In this document: positions 6,821 to 12,675 of the stretch, piece by piece
Layout: each line of letters starts with the position of its first letter
Position numbering within the stretch: the first letter of the stretch is position 1
Notes under the pieces: generated by a model
Databases searched by the model: none
What the model was told of the DNA's origin: nothing
Seen by the model: the letters and a program-made list of their open reading frames with translations, nothing else
Program-made: the position numbers and the translations under genes
Source: Clostridia bacterium
Lineage (GTDB): Bacteria > Bacillota > Clostridia > UMGS1883
Length of the DNA: 12,675 bases
Reading direction: 5' to 3'
NCBI GenBank assembly: GCA_017441965.1
Contig: JAFSBF010000203.1
Coordinates: forward strand, 1-12,675

Positions 6821-8848
6821 TTGAGTACACTGACAGTACAGATTGCAGATAAGGCGGGCTTTTGCTTTGGTGTCAGCAGAGCGGTTAAAATCGCCGAGGA
6901 GGGGGCAGAAACCAAAAAAATCGCAACCCTCGGCCCGATTATTCATAACCATTTTGTAACAGATGCACTTAAAGAAAAAGGTGTTCGTATTATAAATTCC
7001 CCGCTTGAGGCACAAAAGGACGAAACCGTTGTTATAAGAAGCCACGGTATAAGTAAAAAAGAACAGGAGCTTCTTATAGAAAATAACATAGATTTTATTG
7101 ATGCTACGTGTCCGTTTGTGAAGAAGATACACAATATAGTAAAGGATGCATATGCCGAAAATCAGGAAATTGTAATTATCGGAGATAAAGAGCATCCTGA
7201 GGTTAAGGGCATTAACGGGTGGTGTAATGACAGTGCGGTTGTTCTCGAAACTGCCAAAGATGCTGAAAAATTGACATTTTCTGTTAAAAAAGAGGTGTGT
7301 GTTGTAGCACAAACAACTTTTGAGCGGGAATTATGGAAAAAAATTACGAAAATTATAAAAAAGACTTGCCAAAGTGCTATAGTTTTTGATACAATATGTA
7401 GTGCTACGAATGAACGACAAAAATATGCCGCTCAGCTTGCAAAAGAGAGTGATGTATTTATAGTTGTCGGCGGCAGACATAGCTCAAACACTAAAAAATT
7501 ATTTGACATTGCCGCAGCTCTATGTAAAAACACCTTTTTGGTGGAGGAGGCATCTGAGCTTCCCGAAAACATTGCACAGCTTGGACATTCGGTCGGTATA
7601 ACCGCCGGTGCATCGACACCGGAGCATATCATTAAGGAGGTTTTAGAAACCATGGTAGAAGAAAAAAACACTAATATTCAAGGAAATGGAGAGCCTACAT
7701 TTGCCGAGGCATTTGAACAATCCCTCGTCACTTTAAATACAGGACAGGTTGTAACGGGTAACGTTATCGGCATTACCCCCACAGAAGTATATGTAGACCT
7801 TGGCTATAAGGCTGACGGCATCATCCCTGTGGACGAGCTTTCTGACGATCCGTCAGTAAACCCGAATGAAGTTGTTAAGGTTGGCGACGAGGTTGAGGTA
7901 TTCGTTGTTCGCGTTAACGACGTTGAAGGCTATGTAAAGCTTTCAAAGAAGAAGATTGATGCTATCAAGGGATGGCAGTCAATTGAGGCAGCTTACGAGT
8001 CTGGTGAAATTCTTACAGGACGTATTGTTGAGGATGTAAACCGTGGCGTAATAGCACTTGTAAACGGTTGCAGAATTTTCATTCCTGCTTCTATGGCAAG
8101 TGAGAGATTTATGAAGGACCTTTCTTCTCTCGTTGGAACAGAGGCAAAATTTAAGATTGTAAACATCCGTGAGGACAGACGTGGCAGAAAGGCAATCGGC
8201 TCAATCAAGGTTGTTGCTCAGGCAGAGCGTGCTGAAAAGGTTGAAAAGTTTATGGCTGATGTAGAAGAGGGCAAGACATACACAGGTACTGTTAAAACTC
8301 TTACAGATTTCGGTGCATTTGTTGACCTTGGCGGTGTTGACGGTCTTATCCCGATTTCTCAGCTTAGCTGGCAGAGAATTAAGCATCCGTCAGAGGTACT
8401 CAGCGTTGGTGACAGTGTTGAGGTTACAATCCTTAAGGTTGACAAGGAAACTACTAAGGTTTCTCTCGGATATAAAAAGGCAGAGGACAACCCCTGGGAG
8501 ATTGCGAAGAGCAAATTTAACGAGGGCGACGTTGTAAGCGCAAAGGTTGTTCGTCTTGTTCCGTTTGGTGCTTTTGTTGAGCTTATCCCCGGAATTGACG
8601 GTCTTATCCATATTTCTCAGATTGCTGACAGAAGAATTGGTAAGCCTGCTGACGTTCTTACCGTTGGTGAGATGGTTGAGGCTAAGATTACTGAAATCAA
8701 CTGGGATGAAAAGAAAATCGGTCTTTCAATCAGAGTTTTGATTGAAGAGGCTAAGAAGGAAGCTGAAACATCTGTAGCAGATGCTCCCGCTGATGTAGAG
8801 GTTACTGAAGAGGAAGCTCCTGCAGAAGAAGCAGCAACAGAAGAATAA
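6821..8848 (+). CDS. ispH-rpsA: Fusion of IspH (HMBPP reductase) and ribosomal protein S1
   Basis: This is a 675-residue bifunctional protein. Residues 1 to about 275 are IspH, the [4Fe-4S] enzyme that makes IPP and DMAPP from HMBPP in the last step of the MEP isoprenoid pathway. Cluster ligands C15, C97 and C193 are present, as are active-site H42, H75, H125, E127, T166, S221/N223 and S265, so the enzyme should be active. Residues 308-376, 395-462, 484-552 and 569-637 are four S1 RNA-binding repeats; the last two have the classic DFGAFV/PFGAFV cores. An acidic tail (about 643-675) ends the protein. This fusion is known in Clostridia. The start is TTG 6821, directly after the plsC stop, with AAGAGGTGG at 6807-6815; no in-frame ATG before the IspH core fits better. 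An internal ribosome binding site at the domain junction is listed separately. Confidence 0.96.
   Translation: MSTLTVQIADKAGFCFGVSRAVKIAEEGAETKKIATLGPIIHNHFVTDALKEKGVRIINSPLEAQKDETVVIRSHGISKKEQELLIENNIDFIDATCPFVKKIHNIVKDAYAENQEIVIIGDKEHPEVKGINGWCNDSAVVLETAKDAEKLTFSVKKEVCVVAQTTFERELWKKITKIIKKTCQSAIVFDTICSATNERQKYAAQLAKESDVFIVVGGRHSSNTKKLFDIAAALCKNTFLVEEASELPENIAQLGHSVGITAGASTPEHIIKEVLETMVEEKNTNIQGNGEPTFAEAFEQSLVTLNTGQVVTGNVIGITPTEVYVDLGYKADGIIPVDELSDDPSVNPNEVVKVGDEVEVFVVRVNDVEGYVKLSKKKIDAIKGWQSIEAAYESGEILTGRIVEDVNRGVIALVNGCRIFIPASMASERFMKDLSSLVGTEAKFKIVNIREDRRGRKAIGSIKVVAQAERAEKVEKFMADVEEGKTYTGTVKTLTDFGAFVDLGGVDGLIPISQLSWQRIKHPSEVLSVGDSVEVTILKVDKETTKVSLGYKKAEDNPWEIAKSKFNEGDVVSAKVVRLVPFGAFVELIPGIDGLIHISQIADRRIGKPADVLTVGEMVEAKITEINWDEKKIGLSIRVLIEEAKKEAETSVADAPADVEVTEEEAPAEEAATEE
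7634..7654 (+). promoter_or_regulatory. Internal ribosome binding site and in-frame ATG for a free S1 protein
   Basis: AAGGAGG at 7634-7640, a perfect anti-Shine-Dalgarno match, precedes an ATG at 7652-7654 with 11 bases between. The ATG is in frame (Met278) and falls exactly between the last IspH helix and the first S1 repeat. Initiation here would yield a 398-residue S1 protein without IspH. The encoded residues IKEVLETM could be ordinary IspH C-terminal helix, so the site may be accidental, but its strength and position are suggestive. The spacing is slightly longer than optimal. Confidence 0.55.
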
Positions 8849-8860
8849 TTTAAACAAATA

Positions 8861-8891
8861 AAAAGGCTTTGACGTTTTGTCAAAGCCTTTT
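8861..8891 (+). terminator. Intrinsic terminator after ispH-rpsA, usable in both directions
   Basis: A perfect 13-bp stem (AAAAGGCTTTGAC with its reverse complement at 8879-8891) closes a GTTTT loop, 12 bases after the rpsA stop. The right arm ends in TTTT followed by a T-rich stretch on the plus strand. On the minus strand the stem ends in TTTTT, so it can also stop transcription arriving from the convergent minus-strand gene at 9083-10642. The plus-strand role, ending the long operon, is the more certain one. Confidence 0.92.
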
Positions 8892-8911
8892 CTGTTTTAT
8901 CGTATATTTCA

Positions 8912-8984
8912 TTTTATTGTGAGCAACATTTGGCATTCTTTAATTTAGTTGGAACGCAAAGTGGGTGAAGCGGCACGCTTCTTT
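8912..8984 (+). repeat. Structured 73-bp repeat, copy 1
   Basis: This is the first of two direct repeats at an exact 96-bp offset, with 60 of 73 positions identical by hand alignment and no gaps. Stem P1 pairs TTGTG (8917-8921) with CGCAA (8955-8959), including one T-G pair. After an internal loop, CAAC (8924-8927) pairs with GTTG (8948-8951). A second hairpin GAAGCG-GCA-CGCTTC (8967-8981) is followed by six Ts. The loop between the inner stem arms is the variable part. Orientation is assigned plus because the T-G pair is a G-U wobble only in plus-strand RNA and because the T-run follows the hairpin on this strand. The family is not recognised. Confidence 0.8.
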
Positions 8985-8987
8985 TTT
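8967..8987 (+). terminator. Short GC-rich hairpin with T6 tail inside repeat copy 1
   Basis: GAAGCG and CGCTTC form a 6-bp stem with a GCA loop, followed by TTTTTT (8982-8987). The shape is that of a weak intrinsic terminator. The same hairpin occurs in copy 2 (9063-9077), but there the tail is only TTT before AATTAA. It may equally be the second stem of the repeat element and not a terminator. Confidence 0.45.
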
Positions 8988-9007
8988 GCCGTATAGGGAA
9001 TTGCGTA

Positions 9008-9080
9008 TTTTATCGCGAGCAACATTTGCTCAGTTTAAAATTAGTTGGGACGCGAAATGGGTGAAGCGGCACGCTTCTTT
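9008..9080 (+). repeat. Structured 73-bp repeat, copy 2
   Basis: This second copy ends three bases before the stop codon of the convergent minus-strand gene. P1 is TCGCG (9013-9017) with CGCGA (9051-9055). Compared with copy 1, T8918-A8958 has become C9014-G9054, a two-sided compensatory change, and T8920-G8956 has become C9016-G9052. CAAC/GTTG (9020-9023 with 9044-9047) is unchanged. The block 9058-9080, containing the GAAGCG-GCA-CGCTTC hairpin, is identical to copy 1. The differences concentrate in the apical loop, as expected for a structured element. Confidence 0.8.
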
Positions 9081-9082
9081 AA

Positions 9083-10642
9083 TTAACCCATTCCGCCTGC
9101 TGGCTCCATACCGAGGGGATAGAACTTAATTTTTGAAAATTGTATGTTTTTCACGCCTGCTGCAGTAGGATATTCGTCCTGGAAAATACGTACCTCAAGA
9201 CGTGAGTAATATTCTGTCCACTGTTCATAATTGTCAAGCCTTGTCTGATAGGTGCCCAATGTTTTACCTGCATTGTCAATAAGCTCAAACGATACCAAAA
9301 TATCCTCAGGTGCCAGATTGGTTGTATTTCTGAATACTATATCAAAGTATCTGTTTCCATAGAAACTGCTTGTTTGACTGTGTCCGAAAACAACCTTTTG
9401 CTTTGTCTGCGATGCAAGCTTCTTTGCCAATGCATTCATTCGGTTGTTTAAGGTTCTGTTGTCATATTCCTCAGGAGCCAGATAGGGAAGATTTCTAAGT
9501 GAGCGATCATCCGGACTTCCAAGATAACATTCTATTATATTCAGTGCTTCGTAAAGATTACCTTCATTTTCTGCCTCTACAGACTTGTTAATGATGAAAT
9601 CAGTAGGCGTCACATAGCCACCTGCATAGAAGGACGGGGCTTCTTCTTTTTTTACGGAATGTGCATCCTTGCCCCAGCCACATACAGTAACATAATTAGT
9701 CGTTAAGTCGTTTTCGAGTTTATGCAGTGTGTTCCCCACGAAATCGGGATATTTACCCTCAACAGGCTTAATAGAGCTTTGAATTTGGGTTAATTTAGAA
9801 CCTGCTTCTCCTACAGAGTGATGCATAAGAAATTCCTGAAAATCATTTTCAAAGTAAGAAGTGTTAACCCATCCTTTGTCAAGAAATTCAGGTGCACGGT
9901 TGGAATTAACGGAAATTACGGTTAACATAGGCTCGCTTTCCATATTAATAAGTGGGGTGAATCCGTTATCCTCTTTCCACTGCATAATATATTCGGGAGA
10001 ATAACTGTGAGTATCTCTTTTTTCATAGCTGATAACCTTATGTGCATATTCTGTAACGGGAACCTTTTCAATTGCAGGAGATGTACCTGTAAGGTTATAG
10101 AGATAGTAATATCCTATGTCTGCAAAATCGCCTGTTGCAATCTCAAGCTGCTTATTTTCATGAAAGGTTACTGCCCAGCCGAATTTCTGTCCCCAATCCC
10201 ATGTGAGAGGGAAATAAAGAACATCATTGTAATTAAGAATAGGATACTGCTGCGAAGCATTGCTTATAGCCTCGCCCATAACAGTAATGGGTGTGCTTAC
10301 AACTGTTGCAATTGCATTTGCAGGGAAGGATTTGATATCAGGGTTTATAAAGTCACGATAATAGCCAGAGGATTGTGTTTTTGTGATTACGTTTCCTGTC
10401 TCCTGCGCCCAGTTGTTTTCAAGACCAAGGTAGGCGCAATCCTCATAGGTCATAGGGAAATAAGTGATGCCATCATAGAGAATAAAGGGATATTCTCTGT
10501 AATCGTTTTCGACAACTCTTCCGTTTATTATAACGGGGAAGCTTGCCTTTGACACTGCTACCTGTGATGCTGATGCTGAAAGTGGTATCAGCATAAGAAT
10601 AAAAAGTAGCGCCATGGTGATAAGTTTAGCTGTTCTTTTCAT
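9083..10642 (-). CDS. Exported protein with duplicated N-terminal domain, function unknown
   Basis: This 519-residue protein is not assigned to a known function. Residues 1-25 are a clear Sec signal peptide: basic start, hydrophobic core LITMALLFILMLIPL, and cleavage likely after ASA (23-25). No lipobox, LPXTG or C-terminal membrane segment is visible, so it should be secreted or held at the cell surface non-covalently. Two related units follow, about 37-90 and 118-170, sharing the pattern YP-x-L-x-Y-...-YFP-[ML]-T. This resembles the copper-amine-oxidase-N stalk-type domain that many Clostridia attach to exported proteins. Residues 355-375 look like one TPR-type helix pair. Residues about 415-510 look beta-rich and may be an Ig-like fold. 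It starts at ATG 10642, with GGAG at 10651-10654. The gap to recG upstream is 36 bp, with no terminator seen. Confidence 0.85.
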   Translation of the reverse strand: MKRTAKLITMALLFILMLIPLSASASQVAVSKASFPVIINGRVVENDYREYPFILYDGITYFPMTYEDCAYLGLENNWAQETGNVITKTQSSGYYRDFINPDIKSFPANAIATVVSTPITVMGEAISNASQQYPILNYNDVLYFPLTWDWGQKFGWAVTFHENKQLEIATGDFADIGYYYLYNLTGTSPAIEKVPVTEYAHKVISYEKRDTHSYSPEYIMQWKEDNGFTPLINMESEPMLTVISVNSNRAPEFLDKGWVNTSYFENDFQEFLMHHSVGEAGSKLTQIQSSIKPVEGKYPDFVGNTLHKLENDLTTNYVTVCGWGKDAHSVKKEEAPSFYAGGYVTPTDFIINKSVEAENEGNLYEALNIIECYLGSPDDRSLRNLPYLAPEEYDNRTLNNRMNALAKKLASQTKQKVVFGHSQTSSFYGNRYFDIVFRNTTNLAPEDILVSFELIDNAGKTLGTYQTRLDNYEQWTEYYSRLEVRIFQDEYPTAAGVKNIQFSKIKFYPLGMEPAGGMG

Positions 10643-10678
10643 TGCTTTCTCTCCAATCTTTATGATTAATTAATTAAA
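10643..10678 (-). promoter_or_regulatory. Short AT-rich gap upstream of the exported-protein gene
   Basis: The 36 bases between the recG stop and the next start contain the ribosome binding site (GGAG, 10651-10654) and an AT-rich TTAATTAATTAA stretch. I see no hairpin terminator. No -35/-10 pair can be assigned with confidence, so the gene is either co-transcribed with recG or uses a promoter extending into the recG 3' end. Confidence 0.4.
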
Positions 10679-12675
10679 TTACAGTGTTAAATTTTCTGAA
10701 AGAGCGTCACTTGCCTCTTTAATATAAAAGTTTTCTTCTTTTAAAAGCTGCGGGTCATCCTTTAAAAGTGCCTCTGCAGCAGTACCGCTTTGTTTAAGTA
10801 CACTAAGGTCATTTGCAAGGTCTGCAATTTTAAAGTGCAGTGCGCCATGCTGACGTGTGCCGAAAAAGTCACCCGGTCCACGAAGTGTTAAATCCTTTTC
10901 GGATATTTTAAATCCGTCATTACTTTTTGTCATTATTTGCATACGCTCCTTAATATCGTCTGAAAAGGAGGAGCAAAACAGTACACAATAGCTTTTACTG
11001 CTTCCACGTCCTACACGTCCTCGAAGCTGATGAAGCTGACTCAGACCAAATCTTTCTGCGTTTTCTATTATCATCAGTGTTGCCTCGGGCACATTTACGC
11101 CGACCTCAATAACAGTAGTTGATACAAGAATTTTACTTTCTCCGCAAATAAAATCACTCATTGCCTTTTCCTTGTCCGCACTTTTCATTTTGCCGTGGAC
11201 AAGCCCCATAGGTATATCGGGAAAAATTTTGGAGGAGAGGTGCGAAAAATGCTCCTCTACAGATTTAAGGGGGATATTTTCTGATTCCTCAACACTTGGG
11301 CAGACGATATAACAACGGTTATTTTTTTCTACCTCTTTGCGGATAAATGCATATATACGCTCACGCATGTTTTCGCCTACACAGTAAGTATCAATTACCT
11401 GTCTGCCCGGCGGAAGCTCCCCGATAACTGAAATATCCATATCGCCGTATATAATAAGTGCGAGCGTTCGTGGAATAGGGGTAGCCGTCATTACAAGAGT
11501 ATGTACATTGCTACCCTTTTCACTAAGTGCCATTCTCTGCCTTACGCCAAAGCGGTGCTGTTCATCCGTTACGGCAAGGGCAAGGCGCATAAAACTGACT
11601 TTTTCTGTTATAAGTGCGTGCGTGCCGAAAAGTGCATCTATTTCACCGCTTTTAAGTTTTTCGTAAATTTCACGTTTTGTCTTTTGCGATGTACTTCCCG
11701 TAAGAAGTGCACATTTAATTCCCAAATTCTCAAGCATAGGGGAGAGGTCATTGTAATGCTGACGTGCGAGCACCTCTGTAGGAGCCATCATTGCCGCCTG
11801 ATTGCCGTTTTTTACACATACATATATTGAAATAGCTGCTATAACCGTTTTACCGCTGCCGACGTCACCCTGAACAAGCCTATTCATAACAGTGCCTGAG
11901 GACAGGTCAGAAAGTATCTCATCCGTAACCTTTTTTTGCGCATTTGTGAGCGTAAAGGGCAGAGAGGAGAGAAACGGGGTAATATCTTTGTCAGTAAATC
12001 TTATACCTTGCTTTTTTTCGGCAGATATTTTCATTTTACGCAGCGTTGTCTGCAAAATGAAAAATTCCTCAAACACAAGCCTCTTTTTTGCTATTTCAAG
12101 AGAATTTAAGTCAGCAGGAAAATGTATGTTTTTAATTGCAAATTCAAGAGGGCATAACGAGTATGTGCGAAGTACAGAAGGCGGAATAATATCACGCATA
12201 TAGCTGTGATATAAACGGTAGCTCTCTAAAATCAGATTACGCATAAATTTTTGCGTAATACCGCTTGTAAGGGGATATATGGGAACTATACATTTTGTAC
12301 ATTCTGATTTTGAAGAAAGCTCAAATTCAGGGGAAAGGATTTCTTTGTTTTTGCCTCTGATATTAACCTTTCCGTAGAAAGAATATTCATAGCCAACCTT
12401 AAAATTGTTTTTTATGTATTTGTTATTAAAGAATATGCACGTTGCAATTCCCGTATCGTCACGCACCAAAAGCTTATAATAGGTAAGTCCTTTGCGTACA
12501 AAATGCTCTGTTACGGGGGAAACAACAATAGCATTAACACAGTGATAGCTTCCATTTTCAATATCAAAGATTTTAGAAACCTTTGTTCTGTCCTCAAAAC
12601 GCACGGGAAAATGTGTTAATAAATCCCAAATGGTAAAAACGCCAAGGCGAAGCAATTGCTTCGCCTTGGCGTCGC
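10679..12675 (-). CDS. recG: ATP-dependent DNA helicase RecG, 5'-truncated by the window edge
   Basis: RecG is a superfamily 2 helicase that regresses stalled replication forks and branch-migrates Holliday junctions. 664 residues are visible. Numbered from the Leu codon at 12655, the wedge/OB domain is about 20-120, Walker A is GDVGSGKT (263-270), and the DEQH box is TDEQHRFGV (363-371). Motif III is TATPIPRT (390-397), motif V is VSTTVIEVGVNVPEA (511-525), motif VI is QLRGRVGRG (543-551), and the RecG-specific C-terminal segment is LTLRGPGDFFGTRQHG (589-604). The frame stays open to the window edge. Codons upstream of the TTG at 12655 read DAKAKQ, which fits the family pattern before RLGVFTIWDLL, so the true start lies outside the window. 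The exported-protein gene lies 36 bp downstream on the same strand. Confidence 0.95.
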   Translation of the reverse strand, partial: DAKAKQLLRLGVFTIWDLLTHFPVRFEDRTKVSKIFDIENGSYHCVNAIVVSPVTEHFVRKGLTYYKLLVRDDTGIATCIFFNNKYIKNNFKVGYEYSFYGKVNIRGKNKEILSPEFELSSKSECTKCIVPIYPLTSGITQKFMRNLILESYRLYHSYMRDIIPPSVLRTYSLCPLEFAIKNIHFPADLNSLEIAKKRLVFEEFFILQTTLRKMKISAEKKQGIRFTDKDITPFLSSLPFTLTNAQKKVTDEILSDLSSGTVMNRLVQGDVGSGKTVIAAISIYVCVKNGNQAAMMAPTEVLARQHYNDLSPMLENLGIKCALLTGSTSQKTKREIYEKLKSGEIDALFGTHALITEKVSFMRLALAVTDEQHRFGVRQRMALSEKGSNVHTLVMTATPIPRTLALIIYGDMDISVIGELPPGRQVIDTYCVGENMRERIYAFIRKEVEKNNRCYIVCPSVEESENIPLKSVEEHFSHLSSKIFPDIPMGLVHGKMKSADKEKAMSDFICGESKILVSTTVIEVGVNVPEATLMIIENAERFGLSQLHQLRGRVGRGSSKSYCVLFCSSFSDDIKERMQIMTKSNDGFKISEKDLTLRGPGDFFGTRQHGALHFKIADLANDLSVLKQSGTAAEALLKDDPQLLKEENFYIKEASDALSENLTL
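12639..12672. repeat. Perfect 34-bp palindrome within recG codons
   Basis: Two 17-base arms are exactly complementary about a centre between 12655 and 12656 (core GAAGCAATTGCTTC). On the minus strand the hairpin is GC-rich and runs into TTTTT (12639-12635), the shape of an intrinsic terminator, although it is inside the recG reading frame. The window stops three bases beyond the right arm. The encoded residues AKAKQLLRLG fit RecG on both sides of the centre, so a simple assembly foldback is unlikely. Confidence 0.85.

Noticed and set aside
6800..7312. Minus-strand open frame of 170 codons opposite ispH
   Set aside because: Its Phe/Cys/Asn-rich composition mirrors the A-rich ispH codons on the other strand; no motif or ribosome binding site supports it.
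8869..8908. Possible sigma-70-type promoter (TTGTCA with TATATT) reading into the repeats
   Set aside because: The spacing is about 20 bases, and the -35-like sequence is part of the terminator stem; too weak to call.
9017..9031. GAGCA-ACATT-TGCTC hairpin in repeat copy 2
   Set aside because: Copy 1 has TGGCA at the equivalent of TGCTC, so the pairing is not conserved; the alternative P1 stem is conserved with compensatory change.
8912..9080. Repeats as a CRISPR array remnant
   Set aside because: There are only two copies, the units are 73 bp and diverged, the interval is 23 bp, and no cas genes are nearby.
10007..10552. Plus-strand open frame of 181 codons opposite the exported-protein gene
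   Set aside because: It is a Cys/Ile-rich shadow; the minus-strand gene has a signal peptide, a ribosome binding site and domain-like structure, and this frame has none.
12653..12655. TTG as the recG start codon
   Set aside because: The frame stays open to the window edge, and the upstream codons DAKAKQ align with the conserved RecG N-terminal helix, so the start is further upstream.
12639..12675. Palindrome as a simple assembly foldback at a contig end
   Set aside because: Symmetry breaks at 12673, and residues encoded on both sides of the centre fit RecG. It cannot be fully excluded without reads.

Overview
The window reads as a low-to-moderate GC Clostridia (Firmicutes) chromosome segment. 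The main reasons are a transketolase split into two subunits, a 4-hydroxy-3-methylbut-2-enyl diphosphate reductase (IspH) fused to ribosomal protein S1 domains, strong AAGGAGG-type ribosome binding sites and frequent TTG/GTG starts. I cannot name the species from sequence alone. No phage, insertion sequence, CRISPR array, tRNA or rRNA is visible. Most of the window is housekeeping.

Positions 1-8848 form one tightly packed plus-strand run of eight genes: the 3' end of the transketolase N-terminal subunit, the transketolase C-terminal subunit, helicase PcrA, a class I SAM methyltransferase, an HI0933-type FAD oxidoreductase, cytidylate kinase (cmk), a PlsC-type acyltransferase, and the IspH-S1 fusion. 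From pcrA onward the genes abut or overlap by a few bases, which implies translational coupling. The run joins carbon metabolism, DNA repair, nucleotide supply, phospholipid synthesis, isoprenoid synthesis and translation. It ends at a strong hairpin terminator (8861-8891) that has a T-run on both strands.

Positions 8849-9082 are an intergenic region between convergent genes. Beyond the terminator it holds two copies of a 73-bp element at an exact 96-bp offset, about 82% identical. Paired positions in its predicted stem change together between the copies, so it looks like a conserved structured element. I do not recognise the family.

Positions 9083-12675 are on the minus strand. recG (replication-fork helicase) lies upstream and runs off the right edge of the window. 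After a 36-bp gap comes a 519-residue exported protein of unknown function with a duplicated N-terminal domain.

The observations most worth following up are: (1) a consensus ribosome binding site and in-frame ATG inside the ispH-rpsA fusion, exactly at the domain junction and close to a sharp change in codon use, suggesting that S1 is also made separately; (2) the tandem structured repeat; (3) a perfect 34-bp palindrome with a following T-run, shaped like an intrinsic terminator, inside the first visible codons of recG.
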